Part shown: positions 25,902 to 35,862 of the stretch, in pieces
How positions within the stretch are numbered: the stretch's first letter is position 1
Layout: each line of letters begins with the position of its first letter
Origin: Aeromonas sanarellii
Lineage (GTDB): Bacteria > Pseudomonadota > Gammaproteobacteria > Enterobacterales > Aeromonadaceae
Length of the DNA stretch: 64,000 nucleotides
Direction of reading: 5' to 3'
NCBI RefSeq assembly: GCF_000820085.1
Contig: NZ_CDBN01000003.1
Coordinates: 1-64,000, forward strand
Made by a program: the position numbers and the translations under genes
Notes under the pieces: model-generated
The model's input: only the letters and a program-made list of their open reading frames with translations
The model's database searches: none
What the model was told of the DNA's origin: nothing

Positions 25902-27227
25902 ATGATAAGAAAAGTGTTTTTTGCTTTGGTTGGCTGCCTTCTGCTAGGCCAGAGCGCTCAGGCGGCCTTGGACATCGTCATCACCGGCGGTATCGACAGT
26001 GCGCGCCCCATCGCCATCGCCCCCTTCAAGTGGGAGGGCAATGGCCAGTTGCCGCAGGACATCGCCGAGGTGGTTTCCAACGACCTGATGCGCAGTGGCA
26101 AGTTCAAGCCCCTGTCCCGCAGCCAGATGCCGCAGACCCCGAGCACCAGCGGCGAGATCAACTTCGCGCCCTGGGCTTCCCAGGGGGTGGAGGCCGTGGT
26201 GGTCGGCTCCATCGCCGCCGTGGGTGACGGCACCTACAAGATCAACTTCGAGCTGGTCGATGTGCTGAAGGGCCAGCTGGCCAAGGCCCAGGGCGGCGAG
26301 GCGAACGGTTACATCCTGGACAGCCGCATGGCGACCATCCCGGGTGCCCAGATGCGCCAGTTCGCCCACCGCATCTCCGACATCGTCTACGAGCGTCTGA
26401 CCGGTGAGCGTGGCGCCTTCCTGACCCGGTTGGCCTATGTATCGGTCCAGCAGGGCACCCAGTTCCCGTACCAGCTGCGCATCTCCGACTACGACGGCTA
26501 CAACGAGAAGACCCTGCTGCGCTCCCGCGAGCCGCTGATGTCCCCGGCCTGGTCGCCGGATGGCAGCAAGCTGGCCTACGTGAGCTTCGAGAACCAGAAG
26601 TCCGAGATCTACGTGCAGGACATCTACACCCAGCAGCGCAGCATGATCACCAGCTTCCGCGGCATCAACGGTGCCCCTGAGTGGTCGCCGGATGGTCGTC
26701 GTTTGGCTATCGTTTTGTCCAAGGACGGGCAGCCGGATCTCTATGTTGTTGATGTTGCTAGCAAGCAACTCACTCGAGTCACAAATAACCGCACCATAGA
26801 CACCGAACCCTCCTGGATGCCGGACGGTCAAACTTTGCTGTTCACCTCTGAACGTGGTGGCAAACCCCAGATTTATAGCGTAAATTTGGCGACTGGCGTC
26901 ACTCGCCGGATGACCTGGGAAGGGGATTCCAACCAGGGGGCATCCATCACGCCGGACGGCAAGTCCATGGTGATGGTGACCCGGGTTCAGGGACAATATC
27001 GCATCGCTCGCCAGGATATGGAAAACGGAGCCATGCTGGTACTGACTCAGAGTGCTCTGGATGAATCGCCAAGTGTGGCTCCCAATGGCAGCATGATCAT
27101 TTATGCCACCATCTATCAGGGTCGTAAGAGTCTTGCATTGGTGTCGACCGACGGTCGCTTCAAGGCAGTGCTTCCGACCAGTAGCGGTGAAATTCGTGCA
27201 CCAGCTTGGTCGCCCTTCTTGAATTGA
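25902..27227 (+). CDS. tolB: Tol-Pal system periplasmic protein TolB
   Basis: 441 residues. Signal peptide ending AQAA near residue 24, an N-terminal alpha/beta domain, then a six-bladed beta-propeller with repeated SPDG-type turns ([48 protein letters not shown]). Binds Pal and TolA. From about 26700 codon use turns less GC-rich than in the first half. Confidence 0.97.
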   Translation: MIRKVFFALVGCLLLGQSAQAALDIVITGGIDSARPIAIAPFKWEGNGQLPQDIAEVVSNDLMRSGKFKPLSRSQMPQTPSTSGEINFAPWASQGVEAVVVGSIAAVGDGTYKINFELVDVLKGQLAKAQGGEANGYILDSRMATIPGAQMRQFAHRISDIVYERLTGERGAFLTRLAYVSVQQGTQFPYQLRISDYDGYNEKTLLRSREPLMSPAWSPDGSKLAYVSFENQKSEIYVQDIYTQQRSMITSFRGINGAPEWSPDGRRLAIVLSKDGQPDLYVVDVASKQLTRVTNNRTIDTEPSWMPDGQTLLFTSERGGKPQIYSVNLATGVTRRMTWEGDSNQGASITPDGKSMVMVTRVQGQYRIARQDMENGAMLVLTQSALDESPSVAPNGSMIIYATIYQGRKSLALVSTDGRFKAVLPTSSGEIRAPAWSPFLN

Positions 27228-27277
27228 TAAAAAAATCGCTTGTTTTTTGTTTTGTTATAAAGGTTTAAGGAAATAGC

Positions 27278-27802
27278 ATGCAACTCAATAAACTGCTCAA
27301 GGGTCTGGCCATCGCACTGCCACTGTTCACCCTGGCCGCCTGTAGCTCCTCTTCCGACTCCGACGCCGCTGGCGCCGAGTCCGGCATGACCGACGGCATG
27401 GGCGGTGTACAAACCGGCGGCGCCAACGGCATGTTGTCCCCGGAAGAGCAGATGCGTCAGAAGTTCGAAGCGCTGCAGCGCGACAACGTGATCTACTTCC
27501 CGTACGATGGCTACGACATCCAGGGTCAGTACGCCGACCTGCTGGATGCCCACGCCAGCTACCTGCGTGAGCGTCCGAGCGTCAAGGTATTGATCGAAGG
27601 CCACGCGGATGAGCGCGGCACTCCGGAATACAACATCGCACTGGGCGAGCGTCGTGCCAAGGCCGTTGCCAAGTATCTGCAAACCCTGGGTGTGCAGGCC
27701 GAGCAGCTCTCCATCGTCAGCTATGGCGAAGAGAAGCCGCTGGATCTGTCCCACACCGAGGAAGCCTTTGCCAAGAACCGCCGTGCGGTCCTGGTTTACT
27801 AA
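27278..27802 (+). CDS. pal: Peptidoglycan-associated lipoprotein Pal
   Basis: 174 residues. Lipobox LAAC with lipidated Cys22, a Ser/Gly-rich linker and an OmpA-like peptidoglycan-binding domain (IYFPYDGYDI, EGHADERGTPEYNIALGERRA). Outer-membrane anchor of the Tol system. AAGGAAA before the ATG. Confidence 0.98.
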   Translation: MQLNKLLKGLAIALPLFTLAACSSSSDSDAAGAESGMTDGMGGVQTGGANGMLSPEEQMRQKFEALQRDNVIYFPYDGYDIQGQYADLLDAHASYLRERPSVKVLIEGHADERGTPEYNIALGERRAKAVAKYLQTLGVQAEQLSIVSYGEEKPLDLSHTEEAFAKNRRAVLVY

Positions 27803-27836
27803 GGTTTGAATCGAACGAAGTTCGTTTATATGCAAG

Positions 27837-27858
27837 CGGCCATTTCGATGGCCGTTTT
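27837..27858 (+). terminator. UUCG-loop hairpin after pal
   Basis: CGGCCAT (27837-27843), TTCG loop, ATGGCCG (27848-27854), then TTTTATTT. Its right arm is part of the 51-base direct repeat, so the second repeat copy carries only half a terminator. Partial termination before cpoB is likely. Confidence 0.7.
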
Positions 27859-27971
27859 ATTTGCACTAAACGCCAAGGTTTGATCCGAATGAAATCTGTA
27901 TCAGCGAGCGACTATGGCGCTGGCCGTTTTATTTGCACTAAACGCTAAGGTTTGATCCGAATGAAATCTGT
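27849..27971 (+). repeat. Tandem 51-base repeat covering the cpoB start region
   Basis: 27849-27899 and 27921-27971 are identical at 50 of 51 positions, offset 72. Each copy runs from the terminator right arm through the ribosome-site region to the first codons of cpoB. The single difference (C at 27874, T at 27946) makes a TAA in the second copy that closes the frame opened by the first ATG. Confidence 0.95.
27889..27948 (+). CDS. Mini-ORF from the duplicated cpoB start
   Basis: 19 codons starting at the first-copy ATG with the same upstream context as cpoB, beginning MKSV as CpoB does and ending TKR. It is in frame with cpoB and is stopped only by the TAA at 27946-27948, 12 bases before the true start. 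It could compete for ribosomes. Confidence 0.4.
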   Translation: MKSVSASDYGAGRFICTKR

Positions 27972-28764
27972 GTACAAGCAAGCTGTTGTTGCGCTGGCGG
28001 TATTGGTTGCTCTGAATGCGCAAGCGGCGGCACCGGTGAGCGATCTCAGTGGCGACAGCGGCAGTGCCGTGGCCCTCAGTGGCAACAACGGTGCCATAGT
28101 GCCGACGGGCAGTCTGGAAGACAGGGTCGCCCTGCTGGAACGCACCCTCAACGCCCGTCTGCGCCTGCAGGCCGAATTGCAGCAGCAGGTCGACTCCCTG
28201 CAAGGGGAAGTCTCCGAACTGCGCGGCCAGCTGGAGCAGCAGACCTACCAGATGGAGCAGTCCCAGGAGCGCCAGCGCCAGCTCTACCAGGAGCTCGACA
28301 AGGTGGCGAACAGCCAGCCTGCCGCCGCCCCGGCAGAGCCAGCCGCCGCTGCTGCGACCCCTGCTGCGGCAGCCAATTACTCGACCAACCAGGACGAGAA
28401 TCAGGCCTACGACGCGGCCGTGAACATGGTGCTCAAGGAGAAGAACTACGACAAGGCCATCCCCGCCTTCGAGGGCTTCATCAAGCAATTCCCCAGCTCC
28501 AGCTATGTCCCCAATGCCCATTACTGGCTCGGTCAGCTGATGTTCAACAAGGGCGACAGAGCCGGTGCCGCGAGCCAGTTCACCACGGTGGCAAACAAGT
28601 ACAGCAAGTCGCCCAAGCGGGCCGACGCCCTTCTGAAGCTCGGCATGCTGGCCCAGCTCGATGGCAAGAAGGCGGAAGCCAAGGCCTTCTATGAGCAGGT
28701 GATCAAGGGGTACCCCAACACCTCGCCGGCCCAGTTGGCCAAGCAGAGCCTGGGCAAGCTGTAA
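27961..28764 (+). CDS. cpoB: Cell division coordinator CpoB
   Basis: 267 residues. Signal peptide (MKSVYKQAVVALAVLVALNA), a trimerising coiled coil (about 40-110), an Ala/Pro linker and a TPR domain (from about residue 145: YDAAVNMVLKEKNYDKAI ... HYWLGQLMF). Links PBP1B and Tol during septation. Last gene of the operon. The signal peptide requires the start at 27961, not the upstream duplicate ATG. Confidence 0.96.
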   Translation: MKSVYKQAVVALAVLVALNAQAAAPVSDLSGDSGSAVALSGNNGAIVPTGSLEDRVALLERTLNARLRLQAELQQQVDSLQGEVSELRGQLEQQTYQMEQSQERQRQLYQELDKVANSQPAAAPAEPAAAAATPAAAANYSTNQDENQAYDAAVNMVLKEKNYDKAIPAFEGFIKQFPSSSYVPNAHYWLGQLMFNKGDRAGAASQFTTVANKYSKSPKRADALLKLGMLAQLDGKKAEAKAFYEQVIKGYPNTSPAQLAKQSLGKL

Positions 28765-28938
28765 CATTGCTGCATGTCACTGTTTTAGTAACAGTCTTGT
28801 AAAGATGCTCTTGCTTTGTATGCGCAGTGAACAAACAGATTTAATTTAAGATTTTTCTATTGCGCCAGGATGATAAATCCGTAATATAGGCCGCCGTCAG
28901 AGCCGGTGCAGCAGTGCAGTCGGTCCTGGTCGTGGTGA
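28765..28938 (+). promoter_or_regulatory. Promoter region of the tRNA array
   Basis: -35 TTGCGC (28860-28865), 16-base spacer, -10 TAATAT (28882-28887), followed by a GC-rich discriminator (GGCCGCCG), the pattern of stringently controlled stable-RNA promoters. A small CTGTT/AACAG hairpin after cpoB (about 28784-28798) may end the tol-pal message. Confidence 0.7.
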
Positions 28939-29014
28939 GGGTCGTTAGCTCAGTCGGTAGAGCAGTTGACTTTTAATCAATTGGTCGCTGGTTCGAATCC
29001 AGCACGACCCACCA
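28939..29014 (+). tRNA. tRNA-Lys(TTT) 1
   Basis: 76 bases, complete cloverleaf, anticodon loop CTTTTAA, encoded CCA. Confidence 0.98.
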
Positions 29015-29046
29015 TTTCTTCACAACGGGTGAAGACAGCATTCCCA

Positions 29047-29122
29047 GGTCGTTTAGCTCAGCTGGGAGAGCACCTCCCTTACAAGGAGGGGGTCACTGGT
29101 TCGAGCCCAGTAACGACCACCA
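29047..29122 (+). tRNA. tRNA-Val(TAC) 1
   Basis: 76 bases, acceptor GGTCGTT/AACGACC, anticodon loop CTTACAA, encoded CCA. Confidence 0.98.
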
Positions 29123-29170
29123 TGATTTAACACTGTCCGCCACATGCGGTCGGTGACAGGTTCAGGATGT

Positions 29171-29246
29171 GGGTCGTTAGCTCAGTCGGTAGAGCAGTTG
29201 ACTCTTAATCAATTGGTCGTAGGTTCGATCCCTACACGACCCACCA
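29171..29246 (+). tRNA. tRNA-Lys(CTT)
   Basis: 76 bases. Anticodon loop CTCTTAA gives anticodon CTT; the T arm (GTAGG/CCTAC) also differs from the five TTT copies. The only isoacceptor difference in the array. Confidence 0.97.
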
Positions 29247-29268
29247 CTCTTGACCGCACAGATTCCCA

Positions 29269-29344
29269 GGTCGTTTAGCTCAGCTGGGAGAGCACCTCCC
29301 TTACAAGGAGGGGGTCACTGGTTCGAGCCCAGTAACGACCACCA
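29269..29344 (+). tRNA. tRNA-Val(TAC) 2
   Basis: Same sequence as the first Val copy; anticodon TAC, encoded CCA. Confidence 0.98.
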
Positions 29345-29378
29345 CTTTCTTGAAATAGAAAGAAAAAATGATAAAGAT

Positions 29379-29454
29379 GGGTCGTTAGCTCAGTCGGTAG
29401 AGCAGTTGACTTTTAATCAATTGGTCGCTGGTTCGAATCCAGCACGACCCACCA
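29379..29454 (+). tRNA. tRNA-Lys(TTT) 2
   Basis: Identical to tRNA-Lys(TTT) 1. First gene of the regular Lys-Val repeat units. Confidence 0.98.
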
Positions 29455-29471
29455 TCATTTCAAGAATCCCA

Positions 29472-29547
29472 GGTCGTTTAGCTCAGCTGGGAGAGCACCT
29501 CCCTTACAAGGAGGGGGTCACTGGTTCGAGCCCAGTAACGACCACCA
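29472..29547 (+). tRNA. tRNA-Val(TAC) 3
   Basis: Same as the other Val copies; 17-base spacer from the preceding Lys gene. Confidence 0.98.
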
Positions 29548-29569
29548 TGCTTTAAAAAATGATACAGAT

Positions 29570-29645
29570 GGGTCGTTAGCTCAGTCGGTAGAGCAGTTGA
29601 CTTTTAATCAATTGGTCGCTGGTTCGAATCCAGCACGACCCACCA
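29570..29645 (+). tRNA. tRNA-Lys(TTT) 3
   Basis: Same sequence as the other TTT copies; 191 bases after the previous Lys gene. Confidence 0.98.
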
Positions 29646-29661
29646 TCATTTCAGAATCCCA

Positions 29662-29737
29662 GGTCGTTTAGCTCAGCTGGGAGAGCACCTCCCTTACAAG
29701 GAGGGGGTCACTGGTTCGAGCCCAGTAACGACCACCA
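29662..29737 (+). tRNA. tRNA-Val(TAC) 4
   Basis: Same as the other Val copies. Confidence 0.98.
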
Positions 29738-29758
29738 TGCTTTAAAAATGATACAGAT

Positions 29759-29834
29759 GGGTCGTTAGCTCAGTCGGTAGAGCAGTTGACTTTTAATCAA
29801 TTGGTCGCTGGTTCGAATCCAGCACGACCCACCA
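29759..29834 (+). tRNA. tRNA-Lys(TTT) 4
   Basis: Same as the other TTT copies; 189 bases after the previous Lys gene. Confidence 0.98.
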
Positions 29835-29851
29835 TCATTTCAAGAATCCCA

Positions 29852-29927
29852 GGTCGTTTAGCTCAGCTGGGAGAGCACCTCCCTTACAAGGAGGGGGTCA
29901 CTGGTTCGAGCCCAGTAACGACCACCA
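29852..29927 (+). tRNA. tRNA-Val(TAC) 5
   Basis: Same as the other Val copies. Confidence 0.98.
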
Positions 29928-29948
29928 TGCTTTAAAAATGATACAGTT

Positions 29949-30024
29949 GGGTCGTTAGCTCAGTCGGTAGAGCAGTTGACTTTTAATCAATTGGTCGCTG
30001 GTTCGAATCCAGCACGACCCACCA
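29949..30024 (+). tRNA. tRNA-Lys(TTT) 5
   Basis: Same as the other TTT copies; 190 bases after the previous Lys gene. Confidence 0.98.
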
Positions 30025-30041
30025 TCATTTCAAGAATCCCA

Positions 30042-30117
30042 GGTCGTTTAGCTCAGCTGGGAGAGCACCTCCCTTACAAGGAGGGGGTCACTGGTTCGAG
30101 CCCAGTAACGACCACCA
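30042..30117 (+). tRNA. tRNA-Val(TAC) 6
   Basis: Same as the other Val copies; last gene of the array, directly before the terminator. Confidence 0.98.
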
Positions 30118-30124
30118 TATCGAG

Positions 30125-30149
30125 AAGCCCGCAGCGATGCGGGCTTTTT
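30125..30149 (+). terminator. Terminator of the tRNA array
   Basis: AAGCCCGCA, GCGA tetraloop, TGCGGGCTT, then TTT. Confidence 0.93.
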
Positions 30150-30164
30150 CGTTTCTCTCTTTCA

Positions 30165-32270
30165 TCAGGTCCGCAGTCGTTCGAGTTCGCTCGTCAGGGT
30201 GGTGGCCGCCAGCTCCAGCGCCTCGCTCAGGCGATGGCTGGCGCTCGCCTCCTGCCCCAGGGTGGTGGCGGTATCCCCGATCCGCATCAGGTTCTGGTTG
30301 ATGGTGTCGCTGACGGCGCTCTGCTGTTCGGCCGCCGTGGCCACCTGGCTGATGTGGTCGTGGATCTGCTGGATCTGGGCCACCACCTGACCGAGCGCCT
30401 CGAAGGCCTGATCTGTCCCCTCGACCGTGCTGACCGAGCGGGTGATGCCCATGCTCATCAGTTGCTGGCTGCTGGTGACCTCGGTCTGCAGACTGCCAAT
30501 CAGCTGGCCAATCTCGTCGGTGGATGCCCGGGTCTTGTTGGCCAGCGCTCGCACCTCGTCCGCCACCACCGCAAAGCCTCTGCCCATGTCGCCGGCCCTC
30601 GCCGCCTCGATGGCCGCATTGAGGGCCAGCAGGTTGGTCTGTTCGGCGATGGCCCGGATCACGTCGAGAATGCGGCTGATGTTGGCGCTGCTCAGCGCCA
30701 CCTGGGCGACCGCCTTGTCCGCCTGGTGCATGTCCTCGACCAGGGTATGGATCTCGCTGCGGGCCTGGCTCAGGGTCTGCTGGGCCCTGCTGACATGGTG
30801 GGTTGCCGCCTCCGACTCCTGCGCCGCCTGCTCGGCGTAGCCCGCCACGCTGACCGCAGTGGTGCTCATCTCGTGCATGGCGCTGACCACGCTCTCCAGC
30901 TCCAGGCTCTGCTCGTCCAGGCTGCTGCGCATGGTCTCGGCCGTCTGCTTCATGCCTCTTGCCTGCTGATGTACCTGCTGCCCTACCTGCTTGCTGCCCT
31001 GCACCATGGCCCTCAGCTTGCCGAGGAAGGCATTGAGGTGTCTGCCAAGCTCGATGAGCTCCTGGTGGGTGTCGATGCGCATCTGCTGGGTCAGATCGCC
31101 CTCATTGCTGGCGAGGTGGGAGACGTGGCGACTGATGAGGGAGAGGGGGGCCGTGATGGTCTGGATGAACCAGATGAGCAGTGCCAGCGCCAGCAGGGTG
31201 ATGATGACGATGGCGATCAACTGCTGCTGCTGGGTGGCTTGCAGCAGGCTGCCGAGCTGGTTGCTGATGGTGTCGGCCTGGCTGAGGGCCAGTGCCTTGG
31301 GCACCTTGATCATCAGCCACCACTGGCTGTCAGCAGCCTCGATCCGGATCGGCTGCTGCAGGATGAAATCGCTGTCTGTCTCCTGAGGCTGTCCGTTCGG
31401 GGCAACCAGTCCGGCCTCCGTCAGGGGGCGCCCCAGCTTGCCGGCGTGGCGGTTGCTGCCGACGATGAGCCCTATCTTGCTGACTAGGGTCACCTCGGCC
31501 TGGTTGTCATAGAGTTGCTTGCCGAGCTGCTCGGCCAGTTGCTGGAAGATGGGCAGGTTCATGTCGACACCGGCGATCCCGACAAACTTGCCCTCCTTGA
31601 GGATGGGCACCGTCAGGCTGGTCATCAGCATCTTCTGGCCCGGGCCTATCTCGTAGAGGTAGGGCTCCATCAGACAGGGTCGCAGGGTGTCGCGGCCACA
31701 GAGGTACCACTCGCTGTTGCGGATGCCGAATTCATTGCGTGAGGTGTCGAACTTGGCGTCACTGGTAGCGGCATCTATGGTCTGCTGCGTTATGTTTTCG
31801 TTCTGTTCCCGGGTGAAGTAGACCTCCAGGCTGCCCTTGCCGGCAACCGAGTGACTCGCGCCCCCCTGCCAGTCGGCGTCCTGTCCGTCATAACCGTTGG
31901 GTTCGAACTGGGCGTAGATGGAGCTGATCCCGTCTGCCTGGCGCAGACGACTGTGCAGCAGGAGCTCTACCTGGGGGCGGCCCAGCATGCGATCAGGCTG
32001 GGCCATGCTGCCCTCAAGCTGCGCCGCCATGCCGAGGGGTATCTGGTAGGCCTGCTGCAACTGGTCGGTAATCTGCTGAGCGTAGCGTTCGGCCTGGAAT
32101 TGCAGGGCGCGTGAGACCTCCTGCTCCAGGGCGCCGCGAGTCTGGGCCACAATCTCGGTGCGCAGGCTGTTCAGGGAGGATGACTGCATCAGCGTCATGG
32201 CGACGCCACTGGCGAGAAAGAGTCCAAGGGTGAGCAGCAGCAACTTGGTTTTGAGAGAGCGTTGTTTCAT
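30165..32270 (-). CDS. Methyl-accepting chemotaxis protein with periplasmic Cache domain
   Basis: 701 residues. N-terminal membrane helix (about 7-28), a periplasmic sensor of about 310 residues with double-Cache features ([20 protein letters not shown]), a second helix (about 350-372), HAMP, and the signalling coiled coil with [19 protein letters not shown]. Ligand unknown; such sensors often bind amino acids. AAAGGAG sets the start at 32270; the longer open frame upstream is not convincing. It lies between the tRNA array and nadA, which are adjacent in E. coli. Confidence 0.93.
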   Translation of the reverse strand: MKQRSLKTKLLLLTLGLFLASGVAMTLMQSSSLNSLRTEIVAQTRGALEQEVSRALQFQAERYAQQITDQLQQAYQIPLGMAAQLEGSMAQPDRMLGRPQVELLLHSRLRQADGISSIYAQFEPNGYDGQDADWQGGASHSVAGKGSLEVYFTREQNENITQQTIDAATSDAKFDTSRNEFGIRNSEWYLCGRDTLRPCLMEPYLYEIGPGQKMLMTSLTVPILKEGKFVGIAGVDMNLPIFQQLAEQLGKQLYDNQAEVTLVSKIGLIVGSNRHAGKLGRPLTEAGLVAPNGQPQETDSDFILQQPIRIEAADSQWWLMIKVPKALALSQADTISNQLGSLLQATQQQQLIAIVIITLLALALLIWFIQTITAPLSLISRHVSHLASNEGDLTQQMRIDTHQELIELGRHLNAFLGKLRAMVQGSKQVGQQVHQQARGMKQTAETMRSSLDEQSLELESVVSAMHEMSTTAVSVAGYAEQAAQESEAATHHVSRAQQTLSQARSEIHTLVEDMHQADKAVAQVALSSANISRILDVIRAIAEQTNLLALNAAIEAARAGDMGRGFAVVADEVRALANKTRASTDEIGQLIGSLQTEVTSSQQLMSMGITRSVSTVEGTDQAFEALGQVVAQIQQIHDHISQVATAAEQQSAVSDTINQNLMRIGDTATTLGQEASASHRLSEALELAATTLTSELERLRT

Positions 32271-32411
32271 TCGACAACTCCTTTTGGCAAGAATGACAAC
32301 GATTGATCCGGGCGGGTTCTGACAGTTGTACTGTACTGGATTTGTTGATGGGTTTGTGCGCGGCTTCTGGTTATAATTTTGGCCTTTCCAAGCGTTGATG
32401 GAACAGTCGCA

Positions 32412-33485
32412 ATGAGCAATGCACTGAACAATGTCCCGCCGGTAGTCGAGATGGACTACCCCTTCCCGGCCAAGCCGAAGCCCCTGAGCGCCGAGCAGAA
32501 GGCGACCCTGATCGCCGAGATCAAGACGCTGCTGCAGGAGCGCCAGGCCGTGCTGGTTGCCCACTATTATACGGATCCCGAGATCCAGGCCCTGGCCGAG
32601 GCCACCGGCGGCTTTGTCGGCGACTCTCTCGAGATGGCCCGCTTCGGCCGCGACCACGCCGCCCAGACCCTGATCGTGGCCGGGGTGCGCTTCATGGGGG
32701 AGACCTCAAAGATACTGAGCCCCCACAAGCGGGTGCTGATGCCGACCCTGGAGGCGGAGTGCTCCCTCGATCTGGGCTGCCCCATTGACCAGTTCTCCGC
32801 CTTCTGCGATGCCCATCCCGACCATATCGTGGTGGTCTACGCCAACACCTCGGCGGCGGTGAAGGCGAGAGCCGACTGGGTGGTCACCTCCAGCATTGCG
32901 CTGGAGATCGTCGAGCACCTGGACAGCCAGGGTCACAAGATCATCTGGGGACCGGACAGGCACCTGGGCGCCTATATCGAGAAGAAGACGGGGGCCGAGA
33001 TGCTGCGTTGGCAGGGCCACTGCATCGTCCACGACGAGTTCAAGGCCAAGGCGCTGCGTGAGCTCAAGGCCCAGAACCCGGATGCCGCCGTGCTGGTGCA
33101 CCCGGAATCCCCGGCCTCCGTCATCGAACTGGCGGATGCGGTGGGTTCCACCAGCCAGCTCATCAAGGCGGCCAAAGAGCTGCCCCAGCAGAAGCTCATC
33201 GTGGCCACCGATCGCGGCATCTTCTACAAGATGCAGCAAGCCTGTCCGGAGAAAGAGATGGTGGAGGCACCGACCGGTGGCGATGGCGCCACCTGCCGCA
33301 GCTGCGCCCACTGCCCCTGGATGGCGATGAACGGCCTGGTGGCGATCAAGGAGGCGCTGACCGACGGCGCCGAGCGTCACGAGATCCAGGTGGATGAAGC
33401 GCTGCGCCTGAAAGCCCTGATCCCGCTGGATCGCATGCTGAATTTTGCCGCCGAGCTCAGGATCAAGACCCAGGGCAACGCCTGA
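32412..33485 (+). CDS. nadA: Quinolinate synthase A
   Basis: 357 residues. Condenses iminoaspartate with dihydroxyacetone phosphate in NAD synthesis. The [4Fe-4S] cysteines are visible: Cys117 in [12 protein letters not shown], one in GHCIVHDEF and one in the C-terminal [10 protein letters not shown] motif; also HYYTDPEIQ for substrate binding. Start at 32412 (MSNALNN); the frame extends 11 codons upstream. Confidence 0.97.
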   Translation: MSNALNNVPPVVEMDYPFPAKPKPLSAEQKATLIAEIKTLLQERQAVLVAHYYTDPEIQALAEATGGFVGDSLEMARFGRDHAAQTLIVAGVRFMGETSKILSPHKRVLMPTLEAECSLDLGCPIDQFSAFCDAHPDHIVVVYANTSAAVKARADWVVTSSIALEIVEHLDSQGHKIIWGPDRHLGAYIEKKTGAEMLRWQGHCIVHDEFKAKALRELKAQNPDAAVLVHPESPASVIELADAVGSTSQLIKAAKELPQQKLIVATDRGIFYKMQQACPEKEMVEAPTGGDGATCRSCAHCPWMAMNGLVAIKEALTDGAERHEIQVDEALRLKALIPLDRMLNFAAELRIKTQGNA

Positions 33486-33506
33486 TCGTCTCTGATGACA
33501 AGATGC

Positions 33507-33534
33507 AAAGAGGGCTCCCGCGGGAGCCCTCTTT
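33507..33534 (+). terminator. Terminator of nadA
   Basis: 28-base perfect palindrome centred on CCCGCGGG, with A-rich left and CTTT right flanks; likely bidirectional for the convergent mutarotase gene. Confidence 0.85.
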
Positions 33535-33555
33535 CTTTATCCGTCAGCCGTATCG

Positions 33556-34416
33556 TCAGAGGATCACGGTGGAGAAACTGTGTTCCTCGTCGGGTGCTAC
33601 CGTGACTCCGGCCTCGTCGGTGATGGCGGCCTCGACGCAAAGCATGGTGCGATAACCGTCGTCGCTCATGTCGGCCATGGCGCTGGCGCCTTCCTGCCAG
33701 GGGGTCCAGACCACCACGCTGTCGTGGTGGCCGCTGACCACCCGGGTGGTGCGCTCGCCATCCTGCACGCTGACCATGGCGTCGGGCTGGCGATAGATGC
33801 GATCCATGGCCGCCGTCACCGTCAGGGGGCCCTGCTGACGTTCGGCCTGGCCGGTCAGCTTGTCCAGGTAAGGCTCGCCCAGGCCGGTCAGGGTCACCGC
33901 TTCCGGCGCGCTGATCTGCAGATAGGTGTGCAGGGCGGCATTGTAGGTGAGCGGCGCCTTGCCGGTGTTGCGGGTGGTCAGCACAAGGGAGAGCTCCTTG
34001 CCTACCAGCACGTCCAGCTCCAGCTCGAAGGCATGGGGCCAGAGTGTGCGGCTGGCATCGCTGTCGCGCAGGGACAGATGGACGAGCGTGCCATCCCCGT
34101 GATCGGAGACGCCGTCCAGAGTCCACAGGCTGGTGCGGGCGAAGCCATGGGCCGGCTTGCCGCTGCCAACGCGGGCGGGGGAGGGGCCGAACCAGGGCCA
34201 GCAGAGGGGGATGCCGCCGCGGATGGGCTTGCTGCCATCCAGTACGGCCTTGTCGCTGAGCCAGAGGGAGGCGGGCTCGCCATGGCGCCGATAGCTCAGC
34301 ACGTGGGCGCCAAACAGGCTGATCTCGGCCCTGGCGTGCTCATTGTCTATGGTCAGCAGGGGCAGGCCGTCCTGGCTAAGGGTGCAGTGGGCAGTCAGCG
34401 TGCGTGTCGGTGTCAT
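33556..34416 (-). CDS. yeaD: D-hexose-6-phosphate mutarotase (YeaD-like)
   Basis: 286 residues, galactose-mutarotase fold. Conserved RGGIPLCWPWFGP, HGFAR, YNAALHTYLQIS and the C-terminal CVEAA. Interconverts glucose-6-phosphate anomers. As in E. coli it follows gapA on the same strand. Start at 34416, with GGAG before it. Confidence 0.92.
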   Translation of the reverse strand: MTPTRTLTAHCTLSQDGLPLLTIDNEHARAEISLFGAHVLSYRRHGEPASLWLSDKAVLDGSKPIRGGIPLCWPWFGPSPARVGSGKPAHGFARTSLWTLDGVSDHGDGTLVHLSLRDSDASRTLWPHAFELELDVLVGKELSLVLTTRNTGKAPLTYNAALHTYLQISAPEAVTLTGLGEPYLDKLTGQAERQQGPLTVTAAMDRIYRQPDAMVSVQDGERTTRVVSGHHDSVVVWTPWQEGASAMADMSDDGYRTMLCVEAAITDEAGVTVAPDEEHSFSTVIL

Positions 34417-34467
34417 AAAGGCTCCAGTGCTCGGGGACATTCAGAAAGGGTCCGTGATTCAGAATAC

Positions 34468-34496
34468 AAAAAGGCGGCCATTGGCCGCCTTTTTTC
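34468..34496 (-). terminator. Terminator of gapA
   Basis: AAAAAGGCGGCC and GGCCGCCTTTTTT around a 3-base loop. It separates gapA from the mutarotase gene, so the latter depends on readthrough or its own promoter. Confidence 0.88.
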
Positions 34497-34521
34497 AAGC
34501 TACGCGATTGCGCATCCCAAA

Positions 34522-35523
<1,002 letters not shown>

Positions 35524-35563
35524 TTACCTAACTGTTCAGTAGTCAAAGAAAATTCCGTTTGTA

Positions 35564-35591
35564 AATTTACTAGAACTCACCTGCGAGTCAA
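35564..35591 (-). promoter_or_regulatory. Promoter of gapA
   Basis: -35 TTGACT (35586-35591), 16-base spacer, -10 TAAATT (35564-35569), giving a leader of about 40 bases. Confidence 0.75.
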
Positions 35592-35862
35592 CCAACAATC
35601 TGCGCGAAATTGCGCTATATCATGAAAAACTGTGAAATTTATTTTCGGTTTATGTAACTGGCTACCAGCTTTTGTTGAATGCATCATCAGCAACGTCGGG
35701 TGCAGAGAACAACAATAGTGCCTGCCCGGTCACACATCCAGCCGGGGAGATATGTAAAAATGTGCGCGGTTTAGCATGGCCAAAGAGCCACTGTTCAAGT
35801 ACCACCATAAAAATTAATCACAAAATAGTGTAGACAGAATCCACAGCGGGAATTCTCAAACT
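35592..35862. other. gapA-malQ divergent intergenic region
   Basis: About 270 AT-rich bases beyond the gapA promoter. One half of a CRP-like site (TGTGA at about 35629) is present without a good second half, and I see no convincing MalT box. A 13-codon open frame at about 35777 lacks a ribosome site and is not proposed as a gene. Confidence 0.4.

Larger units (their letters stand above)
29379..30117 (+). repeat. Four tandem ~190-base Lys-Val tRNA units
   Basis: Units start at 29379, 29570, 29759 and 29949. Spacers are nearly identical too (Lys-to-Val 16-17 bases, Val-to-Lys 21-22 bases), so the units arose by recent tandem duplication. Assemblies may collapse or expand this array. Confidence 0.95.

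Noticed and set aside
29250..30117. Open frames across the tRNA array
   Set aside because: They only read through tRNA genes and spacers; no coding function.
35620..35800. CRP or MalT sites in the gapA-malQ gap
   Set aside because: Only half-sites were found; no full TGTGA-N6-TCACA or MalT box.
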